From Marivirga atlantica (GTDB lineage Bacteria > Bacteroidota > Bacteroidia > Cytophagales > Cyclobacteriaceae): a stretch of 64,000 nucleotides of DNA. The DNA is taken from contig NZ_JAERQG010000001.1 in the NCBI RefSeq assembly GCF_016734805.1, forward strand, positions 310,001 to 374,000, written 5' to 3'. Below, piece by piece: positions 25,137 to 34,114 of the stretch (its first letter is position 1; each line of letters opens with the position of its first letter). The translations under genes and the position numbers were made by a program. The notes below the pieces were generated by a model. It made no database searches, had not been told where the DNA came from, and worked only from the letters and a program-made list of their open reading frames with translations.

Positions 25137-26975
25137 TTATTCTACTGTAACTGATTTAGCAAGATTCCTCGGCTGATCAACATTGGTTCCCCTCATAACA
25201 GCAATATGATATGATAATAATTGAAGCGGAATTGTTGCTACCATTGGCATAAGCGCCTCATGAGTTCCTGGTACCTCAATAGTATGGTCAACCATTCCCG
25301 GAATTAATGAATCCCCCTCAGAAACAATTGCAATTACTTTACCTTTTCTTGCTTTAACTTCCTGAATATTAGAAACGATTTTATCGTATGAACTATCTCT
25401 AGTTGCTATAAATACCACTGGCATTTCCTCATCGATTAAGGCTATTGGCCCATGCTTCATCTCTGCAGCCGGGTAACCCTCCGCATGGATATAAGAAATT
25501 TCTTTGAGTTTTAATGCACCCTCAAGTGCAACCGGGAAGTTATACCCTCTCCCTAGATATAGGAAATTTCGAGCATCCTTGAAAAGTGCAGCTATTTTTT
25601 CAACCTGCTTATCTGTTTCAAGAGCCTTGGCCACCTTGTTTGGAATATTCTCAAGATCAACTAATATTTCTCTATAGCGTTGCTCTGCAAGCGTTCCTTT
25701 GCGATGTGCAACTCTCAAAGCAATCATAGTCAACACAGTTAACTGAGCGGTGAAAGCTTTAGTACTTGCCACTCCTATTTCAGGTCCAGCGTGTGTATAA
25801 ACTCCTTCATGAGATACTCTCGAAATTGATGACCCAACCACATTACAAACACCAAGCACAACTGCTCCTTTGGATTTTGCCAGCTCCATGGCTGCTAATG
25901 TATCAGCCGTTTCACCGGATTGAGATATTGCAAACATGATATCCCCCTCCTTAATTACTGGGTTTCGATATCTAAATTCAGAAGCGTATTCTACTTCAAC
26001 AGGTATTCGGCAGAATTCTTCAAAAATATACTCAGCTACTAACCCTGCATGCCACGAGGTACCACAAGCAACAATGACAATACGTTCAGCATTTATCAAA
26101 GCATTAGAATATTCTCTAATACCTCCAAGCACTAATTTACCATCATTGGCTTTTAAACGTCCTCTGAAGCAATCTTTAATGGACTTAGGCTGCTCGTAAA
26201 TTTCCTTCAACATAAAATGCTCAAATCCACCCTTTTCAATAGCCTCTAATTCAAGATCAACTTTTTGAATATAAGGAGTCATTTTAACATCCTTTGTGTC
26301 TCGTACCGACACTTTCCCGTCTTTAATTAAAGCTATTTCGTAATCATTAACATAGATTACTTCATTGGTATATTCTACTATAGGAGTAGCATCTGAAGCT
26401 AAAAAGAATTCATCTTTACCAACCCCGATTACTAAAGGACTGCCCTTTCTGGCAGCTATTAATTGTTCAGGGTTATCCTTTGACATGATAACTATGGCAT
26501 AAGCTCCTACAACTTTTGTTAAAGCCAACCTTACAGCTTCTTCTAAGCTTACGTCTTTGCTGTTTTTATAGATATCCTCAATGAAATTGATAAAAACCTC
26601 TGAATCAGTCTCACTTTTAAAAGTATAGCCCTTATTAGTGAGCTCTTCCTTTAAAGAAGAATAATTCTCGATAATGCCATTGTGAATTATAGCAAGGTTA
26701 CCGCTTTCTGAGAAATGAGGATGCGCATTAACATCATTAGGCTCGCCATGTGTTGCCCACCTTGTATGACCAATTCCTATAGTACTTGAAAGATTCTCAC
26801 CTTCGAGGTGCTTTTCAAGCTCTGAAACCTTGCCCTGCTTCTTATAAATATTAAGATCACCATTCATAAGTGCTATTCCTGCACTGTCGTAACCTCTATA
26901 TTCAAGTCTTTTTAGTCCTTTTATAATAACATCTGAGGCTTGTCTATGCCCGATGTATGCTACTATTCCACACAT
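25137..26975 (-). CDS. glmS: glutamine--fructose-6-phosphate aminotransferase
   Basis: This 612-residue enzyme makes glucosamine-6-phosphate from fructose-6-phosphate and glutamine, the entry to cell-wall amino sugars. The N terminus MCGIVAYIG exposes Cys after Met removal, the Ntn-type glutaminase nucleophile. Two SIS isomerase domains follow (SQSGETADT, GRGYNFPVALEGALKLKE), and the C terminus LAKSVTVE is the classic GlmS end. That C-terminal coding DNA is the TnsD binding site in Tn7 systems. It lies 3 bp after the DUF4270 gene, so glgA-like, DUF4270 and glmS form one leftward operon. The natural glmS terminator has been separated from the gene by the transposon. Confidence 0.98.
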   Translation of the reverse strand: MCGIVAYIGHRQASDVIIKGLKRLEYRGYDSAGIALMNGDLNIYKKQGKVSELEKHLEGENLSSTIGIGHTRWATHGEPNDVNAHPHFSESGNLAIIHNGIIENYSSLKEELTNKGYTFKSETDSEVFINFIEDIYKNSKDVSLEEAVRLALTKVVGAYAIVIMSKDNPEQLIAARKGSPLVIGVGKDEFFLASDATPIVEYTNEVIYVNDYEIALIKDGKVSVRDTKDVKMTPYIQKVDLELEAIEKGGFEHFMLKEIYEQPKSIKDCFRGRLKANDGKLVLGGIREYSNALINAERIVIVACGTSWHAGLVAEYIFEEFCRIPVEVEYASEFRYRNPVIKEGDIMFAISQSGETADTLAAMELAKSKGAVVLGVCNVVGSSISRVSHEGVYTHAGPEIGVASTKAFTAQLTVLTMIALRVAHRKGTLAEQRYREILVDLENIPNKVAKALETDKQVEKIAALFKDARNFLYLGRGYNFPVALEGALKLKEISYIHAEGYPAAEMKHGPIALIDEEMPVVFIATRDSSYDKIVSNIQEVKARKGKVIAIVSEGDSLIPGMVDHTIEVPGTHEALMPMVATIPLQLLSYHIAVMRGTNVDQPRNLAKSVTVE

Positions 26976-26978
26976 AAT

Positions 26979-28508
26979 TTAATTTTCAAAAGTGGTGTAA
27001 TATATTCTCAACTTAATATCGTCAGAATTGATTAAAAAGTTGTTATAATTTCCAATTGTAAAAGTTGCTCTCGGGTCAAAAGGTTCTGAGTTCCTATTTA
27101 TAAATTGCCCATTTAAAAGAATCGACCTTTCTTCATCCCAAAAATCTCTGTTATCAAATACTTCTTGAAGAAAAAGACTCACATCTCCTGATATTATAGA
27201 TTCATCTTCTCTGTAGTTTAGGGCTAATAAATTTGAAGCAGCCGACTGATTTGACACTCCCCCAGTTGATGAAAAATTTCTTTGTATACCCCAAAAGTCT
27301 TCTCCAACTTTTTCTATTCTATCTGAATTCAGAAAGTACGGAAAAATAATTGCAGGAGGATTGGTCTGTTCAGATAGATTATCTACAGCAGACAAGTCCT
27401 TACCCAAAACTATTTCAGCTTTATCGATAATCATATAATCTAGACTATCTATAAAACTTAAATAGCTATCAATTTTAATTTTAGGATATATACCCAAAAG
27501 ACTGTTGAAATAAACCTGAGAATCGTCATTCAAAGCAAAAGACCTATTTGCCGAATAATTAGAAGGCATAATACCTTTTGGAGTAAAATCAGCATTAGTA
27601 AAACTTGAAGAAATAATGTTTAACCTTAAAGTATCACTAAGGGCTTCATCCGGGTCTTTAAAAGCTACTTCAATATAACTTTGTGCAGTTGAAATATCAA
27701 ATCCCTCTATTGCATTCACACTATTCTCCAATTGAATTTTTATTCCATTCAGAGCATTTCTAAGCTCATCGCTGTCAAAAGATTCATCTGAAATATATTT
27801 AATCAACTCCAAGCCATAGGATCTTTTTAGAGGTATGGCTAAACTGTCCGGATCTTCATTTGCCAAAAAGTATTCAGGATCAATCACTTTACTATTAGGT
27901 AAGCTTACCAATTCAGAAGAGGCTATTGTGTCACTTAATTTATAATGAAGAGCACCAGCTAAGATATTATCACTAAGCTTGAACACATTGAATTCTTGAA
28001 GTTCAGTAAATTCTGTTCCATAGAGATAAGATGTGCGTAAAATTAACTTTATGTCTAATAATTCCGCATCAGGGGTTATGCTGTCCCGTGAAAACCCGGC
28101 CTGCAAACTTAGTCCCGCATACGCCTCTAAAGACGCATCCCCTATTTGATCATCAAAATTGTGACCAACATATATAATTCCATCAGCACCGTTTATATTA
28201 TTGGAACTGACAATTGAAGTATCAAATGCCGCCTGACTAGCTTCTAAAGGAAGCTCAATATACTTTAGATTAGTATTATTATCATTCGGAACCAGCTTGC
28301 TTGATGGTGCTTCAAGGGGCTCCTCACATGATGCGAAAAATAGGGCCAGCAGAATAGCCAGCCCAGAAAATTTAAATGGCTTATCCAGCCAACTCGTTAT
28401 ATAAGTTGAAATAAGATTCAGTAAATCCGTCTCCCTTTTCAATAGTATCGATTTTTTTGTCTTTCTCAATTGTTGAGAATAGTTCATCCAAATTGTCTTT
28501 AAATTCAT
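26979..28508 (-). CDS. DUF4270 family lipoprotein
   Basis: The 509-codon frame contains a lipoprotein signal (LAILLALFFASC, Cys at codon 61) followed by the DUF4270 beta-rich region seen in most Bacteroidota between glgA-like and glmS genes. The first ATG (28508) lies 128 bp inside the upstream glgA-like gene and would put 40 extra hydrophilic residues before the signal peptide, so initiation is probably later: possible non-ATG codons are TTG at codon 23 or CTG at codon 41 (28388). Expected location is the cell envelope, lipid-anchored. Function is unknown; the conserved neighbourhood points to envelope polysaccharide or amino-sugar metabolism. Confidence 0.85.
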   Translation of the reverse strand: MNLKTIWMNYSQQLRKTKKSILLKRETDLLNLISTYITSWLDKPFKFSGLAILLALFFASCEEPLEAPSSKLVPNDNNTNLKYIELPLEASQAAFDTSIVSSNNINGADGIIYVGHNFDDQIGDASLEAYAGLSLQAGFSRDSITPDAELLDIKLILRTSYLYGTEFTELQEFNVFKLSDNILAGALHYKLSDTIASSELVSLPNSKVIDPEYFLANEDPDSLAIPLKRSYGLELIKYISDESFDSDELRNALNGIKIQLENSVNAIEGFDISTAQSYIEVAFKDPDEALSDTLRLNIISSSFTNADFTPKGIMPSNYSANRSFALNDDSQVYFNSLLGIYPKIKIDSYLSFIDSLDYMIIDKAEIVLGKDLSAVDNLSEQTNPPAIIFPYFLNSDRIEKVGEDFWGIQRNFSSTGGVSNQSAASNLLALNYREDESIISGDVSLFLQEVFDNRDFWDEERSILLNGQFINRNSEPFDPRATFTIGNYNNFLINSDDIKLRIYYTTFEN

Positions 28509-29193
28509 CCTCTGCTTTAATTACTGCATCTGCATATTCGGCTCCAATCTTTATGAAACCATTATAATCTGCCGATTCTAAGTTAGACAACATGCTATCT
28601 TCAATGTCCAGCATTTTTACCTTGTCTAGCAAATCGGTCCCAAATTTATGAGAGAATTCTGTATTATACACAGTAAATACAGATTTTGCATCTTTAAATA
28701 TTGGATCGTTCTTATAAGTGGTTTTAAGGTACATTGGAATTAAGCTCGTCATCCAGTCGTTACAATGCACAACGTCAGGAGCCCAACCTAATTTTTTCAC
28801 CGTTTCTAACGCACCTTTACAGAAGAAAATTGCTCTTTCATCATTGTCAGGGTAAAAATTATTTTCCTTATCATGGAAAACTGATTTACGCTGAAAATAA
28901 TCTTCATTGTCGATAAAATAAACTTGAAGTTTAGCATTTGGTATAGAAGCCACTTTAATAATCAATGGTTTCTCTTCTTCACCAACTGCTATATTAATAC
29001 CTGATAACCTAACTACTTCATGTAAGCGGTTTTTTCTTTCATTTATCAGGCCGAAACGTGGCACCAAGATTCTGATTTCCATTCCCTTTTCCTGCATAGC
29101 TTGAGGCAATTTTCTAACAAAGTCAGCTACTGCCGAAGTCTTTAAAAAAGGGTTAATTTCATTGGCTACGTAAAGAATTCGAAGGTTAGACAT
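28381..29193 (-). CDS. glycogen/starch synthase N-terminal-domain protein
   Basis: The 270-residue protein matches only the N-terminal GT5 half of glycogen synthase: ILYVANEINPFLKTSAVADFV (compare KTGGLADV of GlgA), the PDVVHCNDW motif, and FTVYNTEFSH. Canonical GlgA is about 480 residues, so the C-terminal Rossmann domain that completes the nucleotide-sugar site is absent; the gene ends cleanly with an acidic tail. This short form is widespread in Bacteroidota beside DUF4270 and glmS. It may be a regulatory or sugar-nucleotide-binding protein rather than a complete glycosyltransferase. A TATTTTTG-like -7 box lies upstream (29230-29237, minus). Confidence 0.85.
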   Translation of the reverse strand: MSNLRILYVANEINPFLKTSAVADFVRKLPQAMQEKGMEIRILVPRFGLINERKNRLHEVVRLSGINIAVGEEEKPLIIKVASIPNAKLQVYFIDNEDYFQRKSVFHDKENNFYPDNDERAIFFCKGALETVKKLGWAPDVVHCNDWMTSLIPMYLKTTYKNDPIFKDAKSVFTVYNTEFSHKFGTDLLDKVKMLDIEDSMLSNLESADYNGFIKIGAEYADAVIKAEDEFKDNLDELFSTIEKDKKIDTIEKGDGFTESYFNLYNELAG

Positions 29194-29318
29194 ATAGTAT
29201 TAAGATTTGATTAATTCACAAACGAAGCACAAAAATACAAAAAAAAATCCTATTTACATTAAAAAAGCTAGTAAAAAGCTAGTTTTGTTCTGATAATTTA
29301 TAAATTAGCACATTTTTC

Positions 29319-30170
29319 ATGTTGGTAAGCGATAATATTTCAAATATTCAAAAGGTTCTTTCTAAACACAAAAGAGCCAACAAAACAGTAGGTTTTGTAC
29401 CTACAATGGGTGCATTACATCAGGGTCATTTAAGTTTAATAAAAGCAGCTAAAGAAAAATGTGACATTGTAGTAGTAAGCATTTATGTTAATCCAACCCA
29501 GTTTAACAATGCTGATGATTTGAGCGCCTACCCAAGAACGTTAAAAGAAGATATTGAAAAAATAACGCCTTTTGATGTAGATGTACTCTTTACTCCATCG
29601 GATGAAATCATGTATGCTTCTAAAAGTAGCATCAATATTAATTTTGGAGATTTAGAAAATGTAATGGAAGGCTCATTCAGGCCAGGGCATTTCAGCGGTG
29701 TTGGAATTATCGTCACCAAACTCTTTAATATAGTTAATCCTGATTTCGCCTTTTTTGGCCAGAAGGATTTTCAGCAGTTAACCATTATTCGAAAAATGGT
29801 TAATGAGTTTCTATTTCCTATAGAAATAATTGCCGTTCCAATAGAAAGGGAACCTCATGGTCTTGCGATGTCATCAAGAAATGAAAGGCTGAGCAAAGAA
29901 GATAGGCAAGAAGCGAGCATATTTTATAACACCCTCAACAGGGTTAAGGAATTGATTCTAAATAATGATAACGTCAGCAGCTCAACCATTTTAAAAGAAA
30001 CAGAATCAATTTTTGAAAAATCTACGGCAAAATTAGAATATTTAGAAATTGTTTCTGATACAGATTTAAAGCCCAAATCATCGAACTACAAAGCAAAAGA
30101 TACAGTTCTATGTATTGCAGGCTACATAGGAAATGTGAGATTAATAGATAACATGTATTTAATTTCATAA
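29319..30170 (+). CDS. panC: pantoate--beta-alanine ligase
   Basis: The 283-residue enzyme condenses pantoate and beta-alanine with ATP to form pantothenate, the last vitamin B5 step. Typical motifs are GFVPTMGALHQGHLSLI (ATP-binding HIGH-like), YVNPTQFN, FGQKDFQQL, and GLAMSSRNERLS (KMSKS-like). It is divergent from the glgA-like gene and 27 bp upstream of panD, which supplies beta-alanine, so the two form a pathway unit. Confidence 0.97.
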   Translation: MLVSDNISNIQKVLSKHKRANKTVGFVPTMGALHQGHLSLIKAAKEKCDIVVVSIYVNPTQFNNADDLSAYPRTLKEDIEKITPFDVDVLFTPSDEIMYASKSSININFGDLENVMEGSFRPGHFSGVGIIVTKLFNIVNPDFAFFGQKDFQQLTIIRKMVNEFLFPIEIIAVPIEREPHGLAMSSRNERLSKEDRQEASIFYNTLNRVKELILNNDNVSSSTILKETESIFEKSTAKLEYLEIVSDTDLKPKSSNYKAKDTVLCIAGYIGNVRLIDNMYLIS

Positions 30171-30175
30171 CTTTG
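30168..30175 (+). promoter_or_regulatory. Bacteroidota-type -7 box upstream of panD
   Basis: TAACTTTG matches the TAnnTTTG -7 consensus of this phylum and overlaps the panC stop codon. No clear TTTG -33 element is seen, so it may be a weak internal promoter allowing panD expression separate from panC. Confidence 0.4.
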
Positions 30176-30197
30176 CAGCCGAATTGATGAGCACGTT

Positions 30198-30545
30198 ATG
30201 TTAATTGAGGTTTGTAAGTCTAAAATACACAGAGTAAAGATCACACAGGCAGAGCTTCATTATGTGGGAAGTATCACCATAGATGAAGATTTAATGGATG
30301 CCGCCAACCTAATTGAAAATGAAAAAGTACAGGTTGTAAATGTGAATAATGGAGAGCGCCTGGAAACTTATGTTATTAAGGGTGAGCGAGGAAGCGGTAT
30401 GATTTGTATGAACGGACCTGCCGCTAGAAGAGCCCAGGTGGGTGATGTTATTATAATTATTAGTTACGCTCAAATGGATTTTGAAGAGGCGAAGCAATTC
30501 AAACCATCTTTGATATTTCCTGATCAGCACAATAAACTTAACTAA
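30198..30545 (+). CDS. panD: aspartate 1-decarboxylase precursor
   Basis: The 115-residue pyruvoyl enzyme makes beta-alanine from aspartate. The self-cleavage site is visible as YVGSI (Gly-Ser near residue 24), where the Ser becomes the pyruvoyl group. The rest matches the family: [17 protein letters not shown], then [13 protein letters not shown]. It sits between panC and the integral membrane gene at 30548, 2 bp away. Confidence 0.96.
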   Translation: MLIEVCKSKIHRVKITQAELHYVGSITIDEDLMDAANLIENEKVQVVNVNNGERLETYVIKGERGSGMICMNGPAARRAQVGDVIIIISYAQMDFEEAKQFKPSLIFPDQHNKLN

Positions 30546-30547
30546 GC

Positions 30548-31570
30548 TTGAGAAAGAGCATTCAATCCTTTCTGAAGTACACCATCTCATTAGCTGTGGC
30601 TGTACTTCTCTTTTGGTACCTATATAAAGATCTCGATTTTGCTGAGATGGTTGCGCGATTTAAGCAAGTTGATCTAACATGGGTTTATCTATCAATTGGT
30701 TTATCGTTCTTGAGTCATTTTGTTCGTGCTTACAGATGGAATTTGTTGCTTGAACCACTTGGATATGACTTAAAATCCGGCAGAACATTTTTAGCTGTTA
30801 TGGTTGGTTACCTGGCCAATTTTATTGTACCAAGAATGGGCGAAATCAGTCGGTGTGGTATCTTACAAAAAACAGATAATGTGCCTATTAGCACTGGTAT
30901 AGGAAGCGTTGTTACAGAACGAATAATTGATGTGTTATGCTTATTAGTAGTCATACTCATAACATTAAGCCTTGAGTTTGACATGCTAAGTGAGTTTTTC
31001 TTGAGTTTAATAAGCCAAAAAACAGAAGGCTTGAGCCCTAACAACACAATTTGGTTTGTACTCTTATTTATAATGATTGTTATTGGCGCTACCTATTTCC
31101 TTATTAAAAGGAATAGCGCAAAGCTCAAACAAAATGCCTTATTTAATAAAGTAGCTAATTTCTTAAGACAGTTGGTTGAAGGTGTTCTTTCAATCAGAAA
31201 ATTGAAGAAAGGTCCACAGTTTATAGCGAGTACAATATTTATGTGGATACTCTATTATTTGATGACCTATGTAGTAATCTTTAGCCTTGAAGAAACTGCC
31301 AGACTAAGTATTACTGCCGGGTTTACAATGCTAGTTTTAGGCGGAATAGGTATGGCAACTCCAGTGCAAGGAGGTATTGGCGCATTCCATTATTTAATGA
31401 GTGCAGGCCTGCTACTCTATGGAATCCCTGAAAATGATGGGATATTTTTCGCACTGCTTCTTCATACTACCAATTCTGTGGCAATTATGGTTCTAGGGTT
31501 AATTTCCTTTTTTATTAGTATGGTTATTCCAAAGAGAAAATCAGGAGAGATATATGCCAACGCACACTAA
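30548..31570 (+). CDS. lysylphosphatidylglycerol synthase TM-region family (UPF0104) membrane protein
   Basis: This 340-residue protein with about eight transmembrane segments belongs to the flippase-like LPG_synthase_TM family: FLSHFVRAYRWNLLLEPLGY, the conserved GYLANFIVPRMGEISRCGIL and PVQGGIGAFHYL. Only the membrane domain is present, not the lysyl-transferase domain. Starts at TTG. It overlaps the next gene by 17 bp, indicating coupling to the heptose adenylyltransferase. Lipid or polyprenyl-sugar transport is a plausible role but not shown. Confidence 0.87.
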   Translation: MRKSIQSFLKYTISLAVAVLLFWYLYKDLDFAEMVARFKQVDLTWVYLSIGLSFLSHFVRAYRWNLLLEPLGYDLKSGRTFLAVMVGYLANFIVPRMGEISRCGILQKTDNVPISTGIGSVVTERIIDVLCLLVVILITLSLEFDMLSEFFLSLISQKTEGLSPNNTIWFVLLFIMIVIGATYFLIKRNSAKLKQNALFNKVANFLRQLVEGVLSIRKLKKGPQFIASTIFMWILYYLMTYVVIFSLEETARLSITAGFTMLVLGGIGMATPVQGGIGAFHYLMSAGLLLYGIPENDGIFFALLLHTTNSVAIMVLGLISFFISMVIPKRKSGEIYANAH

Positions 31571-32030
31571 AATTGTAAATCAGGAACAACTACTGAATGT
31601 CATTAAAGAGTGGAAAAATGCTGGCCATAAAGTGGTATTTACCAATGGCTGTTTCGACATACTTCATTTGGGCCATGTAGACTATCTCGAAAAGGCAGCT
31701 GAAAAAGGAGATAAGCTTATTATTGCAGTTAACACCGATCTATCAGTTAAAAAGCTAAAGGGCGAAAATAGGCCAGTAAACAATGAGATAGCTCGAGCCA
31801 GATTATTGGCCGCTCTGGAATTCGTTGATGCAGTTACATTTTTTTCTGATGATACACCCTATAATTTAATAAAAGCCTTACAACCAGATATTTTAGTAAA
31901 AGGCAGCGACTATAATATAAGCAACATTGTTGGTGCAGACATCGTAATGCAAAATGGCGGAAAAGTTGAAACTATTGACTTAGTGGAAGGCTATTCAACC
32001 ACTCAAATTATTAATCAAATAAAAAAATAG
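31554..32030 (+). CDS. rfaE2: D-glycero-beta-D-manno-heptose 1-phosphate adenylyltransferase
   Basis: This 158-residue cytidylyltransferase-fold protein has VVFTNGCFDILHLGHVDYLE (HxGH nucleotide-binding motif) and VEGYSTTQIINQI near the end, the RfaE domain II signature. It activates heptose for LPS inner core as ADP-heptose. In E. coli this is fused to the kinase (HldE); here it is a stand-alone domain as is usual in Bacteroidota. Overlaps the preceding membrane-protein gene by 17 bp. Confidence 0.93.
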   Translation: MPTHTKIVNQEQLLNVIKEWKNAGHKVVFTNGCFDILHLGHVDYLEKAAEKGDKLIIAVNTDLSVKKLKGENRPVNNEIARARLLAALEFVDAVTFFSDDTPYNLIKALQPDILVKGSDYNISNIVGADIVMQNGGKVETIDLVEGYSTTQIINQIKK

Positions 32031-32034
32031 ATAA

Positions 32035-32727
32035 ATGTTAATCATCATTTTTATTGGATTCGCTATTGCCAGTTTTGCAGTACAGTCCAGATTGAAAAGC
32101 AAGTTTAAGAAGTACTCTAAAGTTGCCCTTAACTCACAAATTTCAGGAAAAGAGGCCGCAGAAAAAATGTTGAAAGATAACGGTATTTATGATGTAGAAG
32201 TAATGTCTGTTCAGGGTCAATTAACTGATCATTACAATCCGTCAAACAAAACTGTTAATTTAAGCAGAGATGTATATGAAGGTAGATCAGCAGCCGCTGT
32301 TGCCGTTGCTGCACATGAGGTTGGCCACGCTGTACAACATGCTAAAGCTTATAGCTGGCTCGAAATGAGATCTGCCTTAGTTCCCTTGCAAAATGTTAGT
32401 GCAAGAATTATCAATATTGTTTTCATTGCTATGTTTGCAGGAGCCTTCTTGCTTCCACAATTAATTAATTTCCAATTGGCGTTGATGGTAATAATAGGCT
32501 GCTATACCATTTTCACTTTATTTGCTCTAATCACATTGCCGGTTGAATTTGACGCTAGCAAAAGAGGTCTTGCATGGATGACAACATCAGGCATTGCTAC
32601 TAACCAAGAACACGACATGGCCAAAGATGCTTTAAAGTGGGCTGCCATGACATATGTTGTTGCTGCTTTGGCTTCATTAGTAACATTACTTTACTACGTT
32701 ATGCTCTTTATGGGCGGTGATGATTAA
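32035..32727 (+). CDS. membrane zinc metallopeptidase (YugP-like)
   Basis: The 230-residue protein has an N-terminal membrane anchor, the zinc-binding AAHEVGHAVQH (HExxH, about residues 97-107) and two or three further transmembrane segments, matching the putative neutral zinc metallopeptidase family of YugP. Active site predicted on the membrane face; substrates unknown. It is 4 bp after rfaE2 and so is the likely last gene of that operon; a hairpin follows at 32765-32791. Confidence 0.9.
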   Translation: MLIIIFIGFAIASFAVQSRLKSKFKKYSKVALNSQISGKEAAEKMLKDNGIYDVEVMSVQGQLTDHYNPSNKTVNLSRDVYEGRSAAAVAVAAHEVGHAVQHAKAYSWLEMRSALVPLQNVSARIINIVFIAMFAGAFLLPQLINFQLALMVIIGCYTIFTLFALITLPVEFDASKRGLAWMTTSGIATNQEHDMAKDALKWAAMTYVVAALASLVTLLYYVMLFMGGDD

Positions 32728-32738
32728 TGGATTTTTGC

Positions 32739-32746
32739 TATATTTG
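32739..32746 (+). promoter_or_regulatory. -7 box candidate upstream of acyl-CoA dehydrogenase
   Basis: TATATTTG fits the TAnnTTTG consensus. The -33 part is not clear. It is followed by a leader with a hairpin at 32765-32791. Confidence 0.4.
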
Positions 32747-32764
32747 GCAAACATTTTATAAACC

Positions 32765-32791
32765 AAAAGAGGAACATCCTGTTGCTCTTTT
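32765..32791 (+). terminator. leader hairpin / weak terminator
   Basis: AAAAGAG-G-AACA-TCC-TGTT-G-CTCTTTT folds into an 11-bp stem with one G-G mismatch, between the metallopeptidase and acyl-CoA dehydrogenase genes. It may end the upstream operon or act as a leader structure of the downstream gene, since the -7 box lies before it. Confidence 0.55.
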
Positions 32792-32815
32792 AAAAATAAA
32801 AAACCTTTAAAAAGA

Positions 32816-33955
32816 ATGAATTTTCAACTCACAGAAGAACAATTAGCTGTTCAGGCTGCCGCAAGAGATTTTGCTCAAAACGACTTGTTGCCTGGCGTTA
32901 TAGAAAGAGACACTAAAGAAATATTCCCTGCCGAGCAAGTGAAAAAAATGGGCGAGTTAGGCTTTATGGGAATGATGGTTAATCCTAAATACAATGGCGG
33001 AGGCATGGATACTGTTTCTTATGTTTTAGCCATGGAAGAGATTTCTAAAATTGATGCCTCTGCTTCTGTTTGTATGTCGGTAAACAACTCTTTGGTATGC
33101 TGGGGACTTGATAAATATGGTTCCGAAGAGCAAAAAGAAAAATATCTTAAGCCTTTAGCAACAGGAGAAAAAATAGGAGCCTTCTGCCTTTCAGAGCCTG
33201 AGGCTGGTTCGGATGCTACTTCGCAAAGAACTACTGCTGAAGATAAAGGTGATCACTATCTTATTAATGGTACCAAAAATTGGATCACAAACGGAAATAG
33301 TGCTTCAGTTTACTTAGTAATTGCTCATACTGATAAAGACAAAGGCCATAAAGGTATTAATGCCTTCATTGTTGAAAAAGGTATGGAAGGTTTTGAAGTT
33401 GGTAAGAAAGAGGAGAAAATGGGAATCAGAGGTTCTGATACGCACTCTTTAATGTTTACTGATGTTAAAGTACCTAAAGAAAACAGAATTGGAGAAGATG
33501 GTTTCGGTTTTAATTTTGCTATGGCTACTTTAAACGGAGGTAGAATAGGGATCGCAGCGCAAGCTTTGGGTATTGCATCTGGAGCATATGAGCTTGCATT
33601 AAAATATTCAAAAGAGAGAAAAGCCTTTGGTAAAGAAATTAACAAACATCAAGCTATTGCATTCAAATTAGCTGATATGGCTACCAATATTGAAGCGGCA
33701 AGAATGCTTTGTTTAAAAGCTGCATGGTTGAAAGATCAAGGTCAAGATTTCTCTCAAGCCAGCGCAATGGCTAAGCTATATGCTTCCCAAGTTGCAATGG
33801 ATGTTACGGTTGAAGCTGTTCAGGTTCATGGCGGTTATGGTTACGTTAAAGAGTACCATGTTGAAAGACTCATGCGCGATGCCAAAATAACACAAATATA
33901 TGAAGGTACTTCTGAGATACAGAAAGTGGTAATCTCCCGAGGTATTCTAAAATAA
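32816..33955 (+). CDS. acyl-CoA dehydrogenase (short-chain type)
   Basis: The 379-residue flavoenzyme introduces the alpha-beta double bond of acyl-CoA in beta-oxidation. Signatures are the PROSITE-type GAFCLSEPEAGSDA (FAD/substrate contact), the QVHGGYGYVKEYHVERLMRDAKI segment and YEGTSEIQ, whose Glu is the catalytic base of the butyryl-CoA dehydrogenase group. Length and motif order are standard. Single gene, followed by a strong terminator. Confidence 0.95.
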   Translation: MNFQLTEEQLAVQAAARDFAQNDLLPGVIERDTKEIFPAEQVKKMGELGFMGMMVNPKYNGGGMDTVSYVLAMEEISKIDASASVCMSVNNSLVCWGLDKYGSEEQKEKYLKPLATGEKIGAFCLSEPEAGSDATSQRTTAEDKGDHYLINGTKNWITNGNSASVYLVIAHTDKDKGHKGINAFIVEKGMEGFEVGKKEEKMGIRGSDTHSLMFTDVKVPKENRIGEDGFGFNFAMATLNGGRIGIAAQALGIASGAYELALKYSKERKAFGKEINKHQAIAFKLADMATNIEAARMLCLKAAWLKDQGQDFSQASAMAKLYASQVAMDVTVEAVQVHGGYGYVKEYHVERLMRDAKITQIYEGTSEIQKVVISRGILK

Positions 33956-33975
33956 TCACTTTAAAAAGTTCGTTG

Positions 33976-34017
33976 AAACGCATAACCTTACATCAAACGT
34001 AGGGTTGTGCGTTTTTT
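33976..34017 (+). terminator. rho-independent terminator of acyl-CoA dehydrogenase
   Basis: A 16-base stem AAACGCATAACCTTAC / GTAGGGTTGTGCGTTT (two G-T wobbles) with loop ATCAAAC is followed directly by a T run. Confidence 0.9.
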
Positions 34018-34114
34018 ATTTTGTTTGAAATTAAGCTATAACTTATTAGATTTGTACAATTCAAATTAAAATAATTTTTACTTTTTAAAGTTAATCCATT
34101 CATAAACTTAGAAA

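Noticed and set aside
26976-26978. glmS ribozyme or riboswitch upstream of glmS
   Set aside because: Only 3 bp separate glmS from the DUF4270 gene, leaving no room for one.
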